A DNA stretch of 64,000 nucleotides from Magnetococcales bacterium WMHbinv6 (lineage in GTDB: Bacteria; Pseudomonadota; Magnetococcia; Magnetococcales; Magnetaquicoccaceae). The stretch is taken from the NCBI GenBank assembly GCA_002753135.1, contig PDZV01000011.1:34563-98562 (forward strand), in the 5' to 3' direction. The position numbers were made by a program, and so were the translations under genes. The notes beneath the pieces were generated by a model, which worked only from the letters and a program-made list of their open reading frames with translations, did no database searches and was not told the DNA's origin. Position 1 is the stretch's first letter. Each line of letters begins with the position of its first letter. Below are positions 26,162 to 35,644 of this stretch, in pieces.

Positions 26162-27733
26162 ATGCAGGAATTATTTAACAAGCTGGTTTTGCTTGACAAA
26201 GAAAATCGATTTGATAAATTGCAAAATGAGGTGGCGTCACTGCACTGTTCTGTTGGAGAGTGGTTTATCATTGTGCAACAGCTGCTGATTACCAGGCACC
26301 TGCGCGCAGCTTTTGTTATCGCCAAGATGCTGGAACAAACGGGGCATCAGAGCTGGATGATTTCTCTGGCATTGTGTGCAGGGCACTTGTTGTTCAACCC
26401 CACATTCGACAGAACAAACCTGTTACAATTGCTCAGTCAGCAGAGCGATACATTAACTGTCGAACAGCATACGGCAATCATTCGTTATGTTATTCCTGGC
26501 GTTATTGTCGGCCTGTCAAACCTTTCATTAAAAGTTCAAGATTTTGATACAATTGCAAAAAGTATAGACATCCTGAAGGCTGCGGTACCAGCTTATCGGA
26601 AAATATTTGACTTTCAGGCAGCAGATCCCGAACTGTGCGTGGAAAGTATCCGCCAGCAGGCTTGGCAGAGTTCGCAACTGTTTGAGAACGCTTTGCCGAC
26701 CGTACAGCAGGCCCAACGTTGTCGTCGTGTGCTGGTCTGTTTGAATGGCAGCATTCAAAAAGGGAGTGGTGTCCGGATTGCAAAAGCCATGAGCGATTAT
26801 GGTTGGCAGGTGGAAATGTTGCCGCGTGTGTTGGAACCAAAAAGTTTGCAGGAGGATTGTCGTATGCTCCTGGAGTGCTGTCGGCAAGGGATGCCGGAGT
26901 TGCTCCTCTTTGAAGCCAGTCATATGATCGCCCATGATGCCGACACCTATCTGGCGATGAAAAAAGAGGTGTTGGCTCTCTTGCCTGCAGCCCATTTTCT
27001 CGGCGTATTGGTGGATGTGGACGGTAATACAGAAAACAAGATCATCGAAAAATTTGGTGCCTTTTTTGACAAGTTGGTTTCCTATGGCATTCCTCCGGCG
27101 GAGATGGCCTCTCATCCGCAATTTTCAGGAAAAATAATGCGTGCCTGGCCACCGGTTTTTGGCGAAGGAATCGGTTCTGTCAGCAAACCGTTGGAGAGTG
27201 TTCCCCTTTTTGATGGCATTTTTCATGCTTCCAACTGGTCGCGACTGCTCTGGTATGTGGCGTTGCGGCATTATGACTGCAATATCAATTGGAAGTTGAA
27301 TGTTTTTTCTTACCATAATGAGGTCTACAAGCGTTCGCCGCTGGAATATTATCGTGACTATATCAAGGGGTTGGAGGAGGCGACCTGTTGTCTCAGTCTG
27401 AGTGCTTTGAGCGCCGACAGTCCGGTGACGGATCGGGGGGTTGAACCGGAGGGGATTATGACCGGTCGGGCCATGGAGACGGTGTTGAGTGGTTCGCTGT
27501 TGATTCAAGAATATTCCCCCAATACGAGACGCTTTTTGCTTCCGGGTGAACACTATCTGGAATTTCACACCTTTGCCGAATTGCGGGCCATTCTGAAATT
27601 TATTGTCGAACACAAAGAAGAGGCCGAAGCGGTGCGGCAGAGGGGGTTTGCCTTTGCGCAGGCGCGTTACGGTCCCGATAAATTGGTGGGATACATTGAT
27701 AAATTTGTTTTTTATTCCGACGACGCCTCATAG
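26162..27733 (+). CDS. glycosyltransferase, CgeB-like C-terminal domain
   Basis: 523 residues. The N-terminal third is helical without a clear family. From about residue 195 a GT-B type Rossmann region begins (RRVLVCLNGSIQKGSGVRIAKAM), with a second at GIFHASNWSRLLWYVALRHY. The CgeB-like C-terminal signature is GRAMETVLSGSLLIQEYSPNTRRFLLPGEHYLEFHTFAELRAILKFIVEHKEEA. ATG 26162 was chosen for GAGG five bases upstream; the longer TTG frame from 26120 is rejected. Probably adds a sugar in surface glycan or protein glycosylation. Confidence 0.78.
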   Translation: MQELFNKLVLLDKENRFDKLQNEVASLHCSVGEWFIIVQQLLITRHLRAAFVIAKMLEQTGHQSWMISLALCAGHLLFNPTFDRTNLLQLLSQQSDTLTVEQHTAIIRYVIPGVIVGLSNLSLKVQDFDTIAKSIDILKAAVPAYRKIFDFQAADPELCVESIRQQAWQSSQLFENALPTVQQAQRCRRVLVCLNGSIQKGSGVRIAKAMSDYGWQVEMLPRVLEPKSLQEDCRMLLECCRQGMPELLLFEASHMIAHDADTYLAMKKEVLALLPAAHFLGVLVDVDGNTENKIIEKFGAFFDKLVSYGIPPAEMASHPQFSGKIMRAWPPVFGEGIGSVSKPLESVPLFDGIFHASNWSRLLWYVALRHYDCNINWKLNVFSYHNEVYKRSPLEYYRDYIKGLEEATCCLSLSALSADSPVTDRGVEPEGIMTGRAMETVLSGSLLIQEYSPNTRRFLLPGEHYLEFHTFAELRAILKFIVEHKEEAEAVRQRGFAFAQARYGPDKLVGYIDKFVFYSDDAS

Positions 27734-27757
27734 CGTCGCCCAGTCGTGAGAGACAAA

Positions 27758-28513
27758 ATGGACGATGTGCAAGGAAAACGGGTATTGGTAACCGGTGCCA
27801 GCAGTGGTATCGGTGCGGCGGTGGCGCAGCTTTTTGCCCGCAAAGGGGCTTGTGTGGGCGTTCACTATGCCCATAATCGCAGCGGGGCGGAGGAGGTGCT
27901 GGCCGCGATTCGGGCGCAGCAGGGTGAGGCAGTACTGTTACAGTGCGATTTGCTGCAGGTTGAAGAGCGCAGCCGTTTGGTCGAGCAGTTTGTTGCCCGC
28001 TACGGTGGGGTGGATGTGTTGGTGAACAACGCCGGAGCGGCCATCAGTTTTCAGGATTTTCGCCAGATCACGCAGGAGGAGTGGTGGCAGGCCATGGCGC
28101 TGAATGCCGAGGCACCGTTGTGGTTGAGTCGTCTGGTTTGGTCCTACATGGCGCAGAATCATTGGGGACGGATCATCAACATCAGTACGGCAGCGGTCAA
28201 ATTTGGTGGCAGTCCCAATGGGGTTCACTATGTGGCGGCCAAGGCGGCACTGGAAGGGATCACCATGGCGCTGGCCAAGGCGGGTGCGGCCAGCAACATA
28301 TTGGTCAACGCCATTCGCTGCGGCATCATCGATACGGGGATTTATAAAAAATTGCCCGGTTATACCCAGGAACAGTTTATTCAGCGTGGCAAAAAGGCCT
28401 TTTTGGGCCGGGCCGGAACGACCGATGAGGTGGCGGGTTGGGTGTTGTTTTTGGCCAGCAGTGCTGCCGGTTATACCACCGGAGAGTTGATTTCTGTTGC
28501 CGGTGGAGATTGA
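27758..28513 (+). CDS. short-chain dehydrogenase/reductase
   Basis: 251 residues. Classical SDR: cofactor motif TGASSGIGAAVAQLF, NNAG in VLVNNAGAAIS, catalytic S in INISTAAVKFG, Y-A-A-K in HYVAAKAALEG, and GGD at the C-terminus in place of GG. The pattern is FabG/3-ketoacyl reductase-like, but the glycan setting suggests oxidation or reduction of a sugar or sugar-linked acyl group. It starts 24 nt after the glycosyltransferase. A GTG at 27746 is an alternative start. Confidence 0.88.
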   Translation: MDDVQGKRVLVTGASSGIGAAVAQLFARKGACVGVHYAHNRSGAEEVLAAIRAQQGEAVLLQCDLLQVEERSRLVEQFVARYGGVDVLVNNAGAAISFQDFRQITQEEWWQAMALNAEAPLWLSRLVWSYMAQNHWGRIINISTAAVKFGGSPNGVHYVAAKAALEGITMALAKAGAASNILVNAIRCGIIDTGIYKKLPGYTQEQFIQRGKKAFLGRAGTTDEVAGWVLFLASSAAGYTTGELISVAGGD

Positions 28514-28628
28514 CGGTATTGTGAAACGGGTGTGGTTGTGTGCTATACTGGTCTTTTGGCGGCAAAATGGGGAATTGGCTTTTGCTGGCCGGGACCGGGT
28601 TGTGCAGAGACGAGCGGGTGAGTAGACC

Positions 28629-29534
28629 ATGCATTTATTGATTACGGGCAGCAGCAGTTTTATCGGCAAAGCGTTACTGGCACTCTGTGATGCCAGGGGA
28701 ATCCGGATAACCGGTATCGACAGGCAGGAGCCGACACGGCCAGATTGCCTGCAGATGGATATTCAGGATCCACATCTGGCGGATGCCATCCCGGAAGAGG
28801 TGGATGCCGTCATTCATCTGGCCGCCATGTCACGCGATCCGGATTGTCGCAATCGGGCCAAGGCCTGTTTTGCCGTCAATGTGATGGGTACGCTTAACCT
28901 GATGGAGGCCGCCCTGCAGCGGCGGGCCCGTCAATTTGTTTTTGCCTCCACCGAATGGGTCTATGACCGTTTTACTGCCGATGTGGCAAAAACGGAGGAG
29001 GATGCCATCGATCCGGCCAATTTGCAGTCGGAATATGCGCTTTCCAAACTGGTGAGTGAGTTCAATCTGCGGCAAAAATTTCAACACGGTTTTTGTCCGG
29101 TCACCATTTTACGTCTGGGGATTATTTATGGCCCGCGCCATGATGCCTGGTCGGCTGTGGAGTCGCTGCTCAATGGGGTGGCAAGCAAGGATCAATTGAC
29201 CGTTGGGGCGCAGGCGACCAGTCGCTGTTTTATTCATGTCTCCGATATTGCCGAAGCGCTGTTGGCCGCCGTCGGGCAGAGCGGTTTTGCGATTTATAAT
29301 ATTCAGGGGGAACGATTGGTCTCGTTGGGCGAGGTGATCGCCACCAGCCAGACCATTTTGCAGCGGCAGATTTCCGTTGTCGAGACGGCCCCGCATACCC
29401 CCAGCATCCGCAATGTTTCCGGCGAGAAGGCCTATCGGCAGTTGGGTTGGCGGCCTCGGGTTGATTTGACCCATGGTTTGCAATCTGTGGCCGATTTTCT
29501 GCAACTGCCCAGGGGGGAATCGCCAACCCGGTGA
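28629..29534 (+). CDS. NAD-dependent epimerase/dehydratase (extended SDR)
   Basis: 301 residues. GxxxxxG motif in LLITGSSSFIGKALL, VIHLAAMSRDP, ASTEWVYDRF with a downstream Y-A-L-S-K (SEYALSKLVSEF), and GIIYGPRH. This is the RmlD/GalE-type nucleotide-sugar branch. The first strand is followed by an unusual ITGIDRQEPTR cofactor loop compatible with NAD. It lies 115 nt after the SDR gene and 105 nt before a cupin epimerase gene, so it acts in the same sugar pathway. Specific product not predictable. Confidence 0.88.
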   Translation: MHLLITGSSSFIGKALLALCDARGIRITGIDRQEPTRPDCLQMDIQDPHLADAIPEEVDAVIHLAAMSRDPDCRNRAKACFAVNVMGTLNLMEAALQRRARQFVFASTEWVYDRFTADVAKTEEDAIDPANLQSEYALSKLVSEFNLRQKFQHGFCPVTILRLGIIYGPRHDAWSAVESLLNGVASKDQLTVGAQATSRCFIHVSDIAEALLAAVGQSGFAIYNIQGERLVSLGEVIATSQTILQRQISVVETAPHTPSIRNVSGEKAYRQLGWRPRVDLTHGLQSVADFLQLPRGESPTR

Positions 29535-29639
29535 TCGTCGCGCACGCGAAAGGCTGTTGTGACAGCGCCTGTCATGGGTGTGCGGCCTCATTAATCATGT
29601 GGTCAACAGCAAACAATGCTCTCAAGAAAGGAACCAGGC

Positions 29640-30200
29640 ATGGAATTTGTGCAACGGAAATTGGCTGGTATGTATGATGTGTGTTTCAATCGCCTGGATG
29701 ACCACCGGGGCTATATGATGCGCACCTTTGATGCTGACATCTTTCAAGAAAAGGGGTTGGCGATCAAAATGTTGCAGCATAGTCTTTCCTACACCGAACG
29801 GCGCAATACCGTGCGTGGTTTGCATGCCCAGGAGACAGACTATTCCGAGGCCAAACTGCTGATTCCACTGACCGGAAAAATGTATTGGGTTTCCGTCGAT
29901 TTGCGCAAGGATAGCCCAACGTTTGCGCAGTGGGATTACACCATTCTGGAGCCGGAAAAAAAGCAGGCGTTGTATGTGCCACGCGGTTTTGCCCACGGTT
30001 GCTTGTCGCTCTCCGAGCAAGTGCTGATGCACCTGATTACCGATAATCGTTTTTCGGTGGAACATGGCATGGGTATTCAGTGGAACGATCCACAGTTGGG
30101 CGTCGAGTGGCCCTTGTTTGACGAGCCCGTCATTATCTCTGCTGAACATCAAGCCAACCCAAGTTTTGCGCACTTTTTGGCAAAATATGGTGGTCTGTAG
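29640..30200 (+). CDS. RmlC-like cupin, dTDP-4-dehydrorhamnose 3,5-epimerase family
   Basis: 186 residues. RmlC landmarks: DDHRGYMMRTFDADIF, QHSLSYTERRNTVRGLHAQ with the catalytic-type H in RGLHAQ, KLLIPLTGKMYWVSVDLRKDSPTF, YVPRGFAHGCLSLSEQVLMHL and WNDPQLGVEWP. Catalytic His and the following base-type residues look conserved. It should epimerise C3 and/or C5 of a 4-keto-6-deoxy nucleotide sugar. ATG 29640 has AAAGGA at 8 nt; an ATG eight codons upstream is possible. A second cupin of this kind is at 35645. Confidence 0.87.
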   Translation: MEFVQRKLAGMYDVCFNRLDDHRGYMMRTFDADIFQEKGLAIKMLQHSLSYTERRNTVRGLHAQETDYSEAKLLIPLTGKMYWVSVDLRKDSPTFAQWDYTILEPEKKQALYVPRGFAHGCLSLSEQVLMHLITDNRFSVEHGMGIQWNDPQLGVEWPLFDEPVIISAEHQANPSFAHFLAKYGGL

Positions 30201-30227
30201 TGAGCGGTCTGCTGGGAGAGAGTGGAG

Positions 30228-31163
30228 ATGGTTGCAGAAGAAAATAAGGTGGCCTGGCGTTTGGCCGAAAGGGTGGTGCATAACCGCATTGCCCAGATGA
30301 TGATCAATGAGCGGATCAAACAGCGGGCTTTCAAGGTTCCGGTTCATTTGGCCATGGGGCATGAGGCAATCGCGGTGGCGGTGGCGGAGAGCATGTTGCC
30401 CGATGATGCGCTCTGTTTGACCCATCGCAATATTCACTACAACCTGGCCCGTGCCGATTCCTTGCGGGCCGAAATCGATGAGTTGTCGTTGCTCCCCTCC
30501 GGCCTTGCCGGTGGCTGGTTGGGTTCGATGAACATGGCCAATCCCCGGCGAGGGATTCCCTATACCTCCAGTATTTTGGGCAACAGTCTTTCGGTGGCGG
30601 CGGGGATCAGTCTGGCCGATCGGTTGCGCGGTGCGGCGTCGGTGACCGTGGTGGTGACCGGCGACGGGGCCATGGAGGAGGGTGCCTTCTTTGAAACGCT
30701 GCAATTCATGAAGAGTTGTTCGCTCTCCAGCCTGGTGATTGTGGAAAACAACACCTGGTCGCTGGCCACCCGGATTGCCGAGCGGCGTTGTCCGATTGAT
30801 CTGGACAAACTGGCCGCTGCTTTTGCCATCTCCTACCGCCATCTGCAGGGCAACGATGTGGGTGACTATTATCGGCAGGTGCAGGCGGCTCGCCAGGAGG
30901 CCATTGCGCAGCGCACCCCTGTTTTGCTGGAGGTGCAGTTGACGACGCTGGGCAGCTGGCTGCAGCCGACGCCGGAATTTCCAGAGGGCAAATTCATCAA
31001 TTATCACCACGGCGCGGCACCGAAAGTGGCGTTGCAAGAGTGGCCTGTTCTCGAGCAGGATGCGGGCGATCCGCTGTTTGTTTTGGCTCAGCAGTGGGAC
31101 GAGGCGGCGTTGCGCGATTTGGCGGAAACGGTTAGCCAACGCCTGGCAGAGGAAGTGTCATGA
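30228..31163 (+). CDS. TPP-dependent dehydrogenase/transketolase-like alpha subunit
   Basis: 311 residues. E1-alpha landmarks: GHEAIAVAVAESMLPDD, LTHRNIHYNLA, the GNSLSVAAGISLADRLRG helix and the TPP/Mg motif TGDGAMEEGAFFETLQFMKSCSLSSLVIVENN (GDG...NN, 27 residues). Its stop overlaps the beta-subunit ATG by 4 nt. No lipoyl E2 or E3 gene is nearby, so a full 2-oxoacid dehydrogenase complex is unlikely. In a glycan cluster a two-subunit enzyme of this kind could transfer a two-carbon unit to a keto sugar; that is inference. ATG 30228 is preferred over GTG 30222. Confidence 0.85.
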   Translation: MVAEENKVAWRLAERVVHNRIAQMMINERIKQRAFKVPVHLAMGHEAIAVAVAESMLPDDALCLTHRNIHYNLARADSLRAEIDELSLLPSGLAGGWLGSMNMANPRRGIPYTSSILGNSLSVAAGISLADRLRGAASVTVVVTGDGAMEEGAFFETLQFMKSCSLSSLVIVENNTWSLATRIAERRCPIDLDKLAAAFAISYRHLQGNDVGDYYRQVQAARQEAIAQRTPVLLEVQLTTLGSWLQPTPEFPEGKFINYHHGAAPKVALQEWPVLEQDAGDPLFVLAQQWDEAALRDLAETVSQRLAEEVS

Positions 31164-32092
31164 CCTATATCGAACATATCAACAGTTTGCTGCGTGCCCG
31201 TTTGGCCGTGGCGCAGGATACGGTGGTTTTTGGTCAAAATATTGTGGCGGGCTCCTGTCTGAGCGGTTTGACCAGAGGCATCCGGGTGCCGGAAGGCAGC
31301 CAGATTCTGCAGACACAAAACAGCGAAAATACCCTGACCGGTATCGGCCTGGGTATGATGTTGCGTGGCGTCTCCTCGATTTATTTTTTGAAACAGCTGG
31401 ATTTTCTCCTGCTCGGCATGGACCATTTGGTCAACTCCTACAATATTGTCCGTCGGTTGCATGCGGGAAGTTCCTTTACCCTGTTTGCCATTGTTGTCGA
31501 TCAAGGGTATGAGGGGCCGCAATCGTGTCTCAACAATCTGGATGATTTTTGTTCCATGGCCCACATTCCGGGCTATGTTATCAGCAGTGGATGGGATGCC
31601 GAGGTCGTACTCAATCGCCATCTGTTTGCCCCGGGATTAAAAATTATTTGTGTCAGCCAACGGCTGTTTGGCACCGCTTTGCCGTCATGGTCAGAGCCGG
31701 TGGAGACCGATGGTGCCGGCGAAATTTTTCGTTATGCGCAGGGGGAGGATGTCACCATCGTCTCCTGCAATTTTTCCTTTCCGCAGGCGCTGCAAACCTG
31801 GCGTTATTGGCAGGAGCGCGGTTTGACTGCCTCCCTTTTTTCCGTCAGTGGCGCGTCAACGTCGGACTGGTCGATGATTCTGCAGGATCTGCAACGGACG
31901 CGTAAGCTGCTCGTACTGGATGACAGCAAAAGTGACAATCGTAGCAGTGATCGCTTTTTGCTGGCGGTGCGCGAATCGGCTCTGGCGGATCGTGTACTGG
32001 TGCAACGACGCCGCTTTGCCCCGGAGTGGTTGAAACCCAATCCTGATCTTCTTGAAGTGGTTCCTGCCGAGTTGTTTCAGCAACTGCAGTAG
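31160..32092 (+). CDS. TPP-dependent dehydrogenase/transketolase-like beta subunit
   Basis: 310 residues. It resembles the pyrimidine-binding and C-terminal domains of E1-beta/transketolase: VFGQNIVAGSCLSGLTRGI, QTQNSENTLTGIGLGMMLRGV (ENTLTGIG replaces the usual ESGLVGIA; E is the TPP-activating acid), FTLFAIVVDQGYEGPQS, then YAQGEDVTIVSCNFSFPQAL, LLVLDDSK. The motifs deviate from acetoin or pyruvate E1-beta, suggesting a non-standard substrate. Translationally coupled to the alpha subunit. Acts in the cytoplasm as a heterotetramer according to the family. Confidence 0.82.
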   Translation: MTYIEHINSLLRARLAVAQDTVVFGQNIVAGSCLSGLTRGIRVPEGSQILQTQNSENTLTGIGLGMMLRGVSSIYFLKQLDFLLLGMDHLVNSYNIVRRLHAGSSFTLFAIVVDQGYEGPQSCLNNLDDFCSMAHIPGYVISSGWDAEVVLNRHLFAPGLKIICVSQRLFGTALPSWSEPVETDGAGEIFRYAQGEDVTIVSCNFSFPQALQTWRYWQERGLTASLFSVSGASTSDWSMILQDLQRTRKLLVLDDSKSDNRSSDRFLLAVRESALADRVLVQRRRFAPEWLKPNPDLLEVVPAELFQQLQ

Positions 32093-32157
32093 CTTGCCCG
32101 GCGCTGCAGCCGATTGTCAATCTTTGCTTTTTGCCTGTGTATGGGAGGAAATGGGCC

Positions 32158-33189
32158 ATGAATCAACCGGATCGGGATCATACCACGGTGACTGGGGAGA
32201 GTTGGTTGCAGGCGGCACAACAGGCGGTGGTCTCCCAGCATCCCCATATTCAGTCCATGCTGCAGGCCAATCCATCCTGGACGGATCAACTGTTGATTCC
32301 GCAACGGGTGACCATCGAAACTTTTTTTGGCTGTAACGCCCATTGCACCATGTGTGTCATCGACTTTCCGACCCATCGCCGCAAGGGGGTGATGTCGATG
32401 GAGCTGTTTTACAAGATTGTTGACGGGCTGTTGCCCTATCGGGATCAGATCGAAATGATGGATCTGACCGCATTGGGCGAACCGTTGCTGGACAAATATT
32501 TGTTTGAAAGAATCCGCCATTTAAAACAAAACGGCTTTCGCCGTCTGGCCTTCGCCACCAATGCCGATCTGCTGAGCGAGGATAAACAGCAGGCGCTGCT
32601 GGAGAGTGGCATTGATACGGTGATGTTCAGTATCGATGGATTTTGCAAGGAGACCCATGAAGCGATTCGGGTTGGGGTCGATTATGATCGGGTGGTCAAC
32701 CACTGTCTGAGTACCATTGCCAGGCGCAACGCTGGCAACTACAGTACCCGTTTTTTGGTGCGTTTTGTCCGGCAGGAGGCCAATCGTGGCGAGTGGGAGG
32801 CCTATCGCCATTTTTGGCGGCAAAATATTGTCCCGGAACGGGGAGATCAAATTTCCTGCTATGACATGCATACCTGGGGCGGGCAGGTGGGAAGTCGGCA
32901 GGAGATGGTCAACGATCCTTTTCCGGAAGAGATCGCCTTGGAGCCATGTCACCATATTTTTCGCAAACTGACCATTCTGGCAGACGGTTCGTTGGCCTTG
33001 TGTTCGGAAGATCTGTTGACGGCACAATTCAATCTGGCCAACGTGCGTGAGCAGGATCCGATTGCTGCCTTTAATGCGCCCCGTTTGCAGGCGATGCGGG
33101 CGTTGCATTTGTCCGGACAGAAAAACAGGCTTAAAATCTGTTCGGAATGTACCATATTGTATTGTGAGCGTAAGCGTGTAATCGAGTAA
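32158..33189 (+). CDS. radical SAM/SPASM protein
   Basis: 343 residues. Radical SAM motif C59-N-A-H-C63-T-M-C66 inside RVTIETFFGCNAHCTMC, then LTALGEPLLDK and MFSIDGFCKETHEAIRVGVDYDRV. The C-terminal SPASM part has CHHIFRKLTILADGSLALCSEDLLTAQFNLANV and a final CSECTILYC. Related enzymes act on peptides or on carbohydrate-linked substrates. GGGAGG lies just upstream of ATG 32158; the longer frame from 32131 lacks a start advantage. In the glycan block, a role in sugar dehydrogenation or epimerisation is the likelier guess. Confidence 0.86.
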   Translation: MNQPDRDHTTVTGESWLQAAQQAVVSQHPHIQSMLQANPSWTDQLLIPQRVTIETFFGCNAHCTMCVIDFPTHRRKGVMSMELFYKIVDGLLPYRDQIEMMDLTALGEPLLDKYLFERIRHLKQNGFRRLAFATNADLLSEDKQQALLESGIDTVMFSIDGFCKETHEAIRVGVDYDRVVNHCLSTIARRNAGNYSTRFLVRFVRQEANRGEWEAYRHFWRQNIVPERGDQISCYDMHTWGGQVGSRQEMVNDPFPEEIALEPCHHIFRKLTILADGSLALCSEDLLTAQFNLANVREQDPIAAFNAPRLQAMRALHLSGQKNRLKICSECTILYCERKRVIE

Positions 33190-33239
33190 GAGAGCGGACG
33201 ACAATCGTCTCTGCAAGGGTGGCAATGGAGAGGTGGCGG

Positions 33240-34466
33240 ATGGCAGAAAACGGCCCGTCGGGCAGTGCAGAGCAGGAGGGGGTGTTGACCCGGCCAACGC
33301 AGGCGGTGATTTTGGCTGGAGGTCGTGGTACCCGTTTGGCCCCGTTGACCGATAGCATGCCCAAGCCGATGGTTCCGTTTCATGGGCGTCCTTTTTTGGC
33401 CTATCTGATCGAACATCTGCGTGAGCAGGGCTTTACGCGCGTTCTGCTCCTGTTGGGCTATCGTGCCCAGCAGATACAGGACTATTTTACCGACGGGCAG
33501 CAATTCGGGGTGCAGATTGACTATTCTGTAACGCCGGAAGAAGATGAGACCGGAACCCGGGTGCGCAAGGCCCGTGCGCTGCTTGACCCCATCTTTCTGT
33601 TGATGTATGGCGACAACTATTGGCCGATGCCGTTTGCGGCCATGTGGGATCGTTTCAAGCGTCATGATGTGGCGGCCATGTTGACGGTGTATGGCAATCA
33701 GGATGGTTTTTCTCGCGACAACATCCAACTCGATGCTGACGGGATGATTCGCCTCTATGACAAAAGCCGCACGGCAGAAGGACTCAAAGGGGTCGATTTG
33801 GGCTTCATGATTCTCTGCAAGGAGGTGGTGGATCTGCTGGCCGATGGCAACATCTCCTTTGAGGCGACCCTCTATCCGCAATTGGCAAAAAGGGGGCAAT
33901 TGCTTGCATTTATTACCGAGCATCGCTATTATAGCATTACCTCACCGGGCAAATTGCCGGTGATGGAGCAGTTTTTGGCGCGTCGCCCTGCCGTGTTGCT
34001 GGATCGTGATGGTGTACTCAATCGTAAGATGCCAAGAGCGCACTATGTCTGTTCCTGGCAGGATTGGCAGTGGCTGCCGGGGGCGTTGTCTGCCTTGCGC
34101 CGCTTGCAGGTGGCGGGCTATCGGGTGATTGTTGTCACCAATCAGGCCGGTGTTGCCCGTGGCGCGATGAGCGAGGCAGATTTGCAGGCCATCCATGCCC
34201 GTATGCAGCAGGAGGTGGAGGCGGCAGGGGGAAAGATTGATGCCATTTATACCTGCCCGCATGGCTGGGATGAGGGGTGTGCCTGTCGCAAACCAAAGCC
34301 AGGCATGTTGTTGCAGGCACAGCGGGATTTTCATCTCGATTTAAGCCGGGTGTGGTATGTGGGTGATGATGAGCGGGATGGCCTGGCCGCGGATGCGGCA
34401 GGATGCCGTTTTGCCATGGTGACAGAGCATAGCTCCCTGGAACAGGTGCTGGATACCATTCTCTGA
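33240..34466 (+). CDS. fusion of sugar-phosphate nucleotidyltransferase and GmhB-like phosphatase
   Basis: 408 residues. Residues 20-245: nucleotidyltransferase with AVILAGGRGTRLAPLTDSMPKPMVPFHGRPFL, the HddC/RfbA-type signature, and MYGDNYW. Residues 250-408: HAD phosphatase with DRDGVLNRKM, VVTNQAGVARG, the zinc loop CPHGWDEGCACRKPKPGML and VGDDERDGLAA. The zinc loop is diagnostic for D-glycero-D-manno-heptose-1,7-bisphosphate phosphatase (GmhB). Together the two domains would dephosphorylate C7 and add a nucleotide at C1, making GDP-heptose with the GHMP kinase at 36087. GGAGAGG favours ATG 33240. Confidence 0.88.
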   Translation: MAENGPSGSAEQEGVLTRPTQAVILAGGRGTRLAPLTDSMPKPMVPFHGRPFLAYLIEHLREQGFTRVLLLLGYRAQQIQDYFTDGQQFGVQIDYSVTPEEDETGTRVRKARALLDPIFLLMYGDNYWPMPFAAMWDRFKRHDVAAMLTVYGNQDGFSRDNIQLDADGMIRLYDKSRTAEGLKGVDLGFMILCKEVVDLLADGNISFEATLYPQLAKRGQLLAFITEHRYYSITSPGKLPVMEQFLARRPAVLLDRDGVLNRKMPRAHYVCSWQDWQWLPGALSALRRLQVAGYRVIVVTNQAGVARGAMSEADLQAIHARMQQEVEAAGGKIDAIYTCPHGWDEGCACRKPKPGMLLQAQRDFHLDLSRVWYVGDDERDGLAADAAGCRFAMVTEHSSLEQVLDTIL

Positions 34467-34618
34467 CCGCCTGATCTGCGGGTCGGTTTGTCTGTATTTC
34501 AGCGCATGGTTGTGGTTGGTTGTAAACGGTCTGCGCGGGGGCCTCTTGGTGCAAAGAGACATCAAGAGAGGTGTCGTGTCGTGTTCTCTTTTGTTTCCAG
34601 TGAAAGGCGGAGTGAAAG

Positions 34619-35605
34619 GTGCGCATTCTTATTACCGGTATCACCGGATTTGTGGGCTCTCATATGGCCGATTTTCTGCTCGAACGGATGCCGGATATTG
34701 AACTGTTCGGGTTGAAACGGTGGCATTTGTCGCGCATGGATCATATTCGTCATCTGTTGGGCAAGGTGACGATGATCGACTGCGATTTGACCGACCCCAT
34801 CGGCACGCGGGAGATGATGGACCGTGTCCGTCCCGAGCGCATTTTTCATTGTGCGGCCGAGAGTTTTGTCAGCCCCTCCTGGAAACATCCCAGCCGGTAC
34901 ATGACCATGAACTACCATGCCACGGTTAATCTGCTGGATGCCATTCACACCTTCGGGCTGCCGACTCTGTTTCACATTCCCGGTTCCGGGGAAGAGTATG
35001 GCGAAATCAACGAGGATGAAATTCCGATTCGTCCTGAGACGGTGTTGCGACCGGTCAATCCCTATGCGGTTTCCAAAATTGCCCAGGATTTGATCGGTTA
35101 TGTCTATTACAAATCCTACGGCGTCAAGGTGATCCGCACCCGGGCCTTCAATCATGAGGGACCGCGGCGGGACAAGGTGTTTGGTATCCCCTGGTATGCC
35201 TATCAGATTGCTTGTGTCGAGGCAGGGTTGCAGGAACCACTGCTGAAAGTCGGCCATATCGATGACCAACGCAACTTTACCCATGTCCGGGATATGGTGG
35301 AGGCCTATTGGTTGGCGACGGAAAAATGTCAACCGGGCGAACTCTATCTGATCGGTTCCGAGGCTCCGGACACCATCTACACCTTTCGCCAGGCATTGGA
35401 GCGGTTGATTGAGATGTCGACCGTGCGAGGTATTCGCTATGAAACCGACGCGCAGTATGTCCGCCCGACCAATGTGCCGCGTCTGATCGCCGATACCAGT
35501 GCTTTCCGCCAGATTACCGGCTGGGAACCGAAAATTCCCTTTCAACAAATTCTCGATGAGACATTGAATTACTGGCGGCAACAGGTCAAAGAGGGCAGGG
35601 CCTGA
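34619..35605 (+). CDS. GDP-mannose 4,6-dehydratase-like extended SDR
   Basis: 328 residues starting with GTG 34619 (GGCGGAG seven bases upstream). NAD motif ITGITGFVGSHMADFLL, a GMD-like HCAAESFVSPSW segment, the catalytic loop GSGEEYGEI with Y-A-V-S-K in NPYAVSKIAQD, and RAFNHEGPRRDKVFG, all of the GDP-mannose dehydratase branch. With heptose genes around it, a GDP-manno-heptose 4,6-dehydratase (DmhA-like) is the most likely role, giving a 6-deoxy-4-keto heptose. The downstream cupin gene would then act on that product. Confidence 0.87.
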   Translation: MRILITGITGFVGSHMADFLLERMPDIELFGLKRWHLSRMDHIRHLLGKVTMIDCDLTDPIGTREMMDRVRPERIFHCAAESFVSPSWKHPSRYMTMNYHATVNLLDAIHTFGLPTLFHIPGSGEEYGEINEDEIPIRPETVLRPVNPYAVSKIAQDLIGYVYYKSYGVKVIRTRAFNHEGPRRDKVFGIPWYAYQIACVEAGLQEPLLKVGHIDDQRNFTHVRDMVEAYWLATEKCQPGELYLIGSEAPDTIYTFRQALERLIEMSTVRGIRYETDAQYVRPTNVPRLIADTSAFRQITGWEPKIPFQQILDETLNYWRQQVKEGRA

Positions 35606-35644
35606 ACCGATTTTTTCACCTATCCTTAGATTGGGTAACAAACG

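Noticed and set aside
29622..31139. 505-codon leftward frame opposite cupin and TPP enzyme genes
   Set aside because: The rightward frames carry complete RmlC and E1-alpha motifs; the leftward one is His/Arg/Gln-rich shadow.
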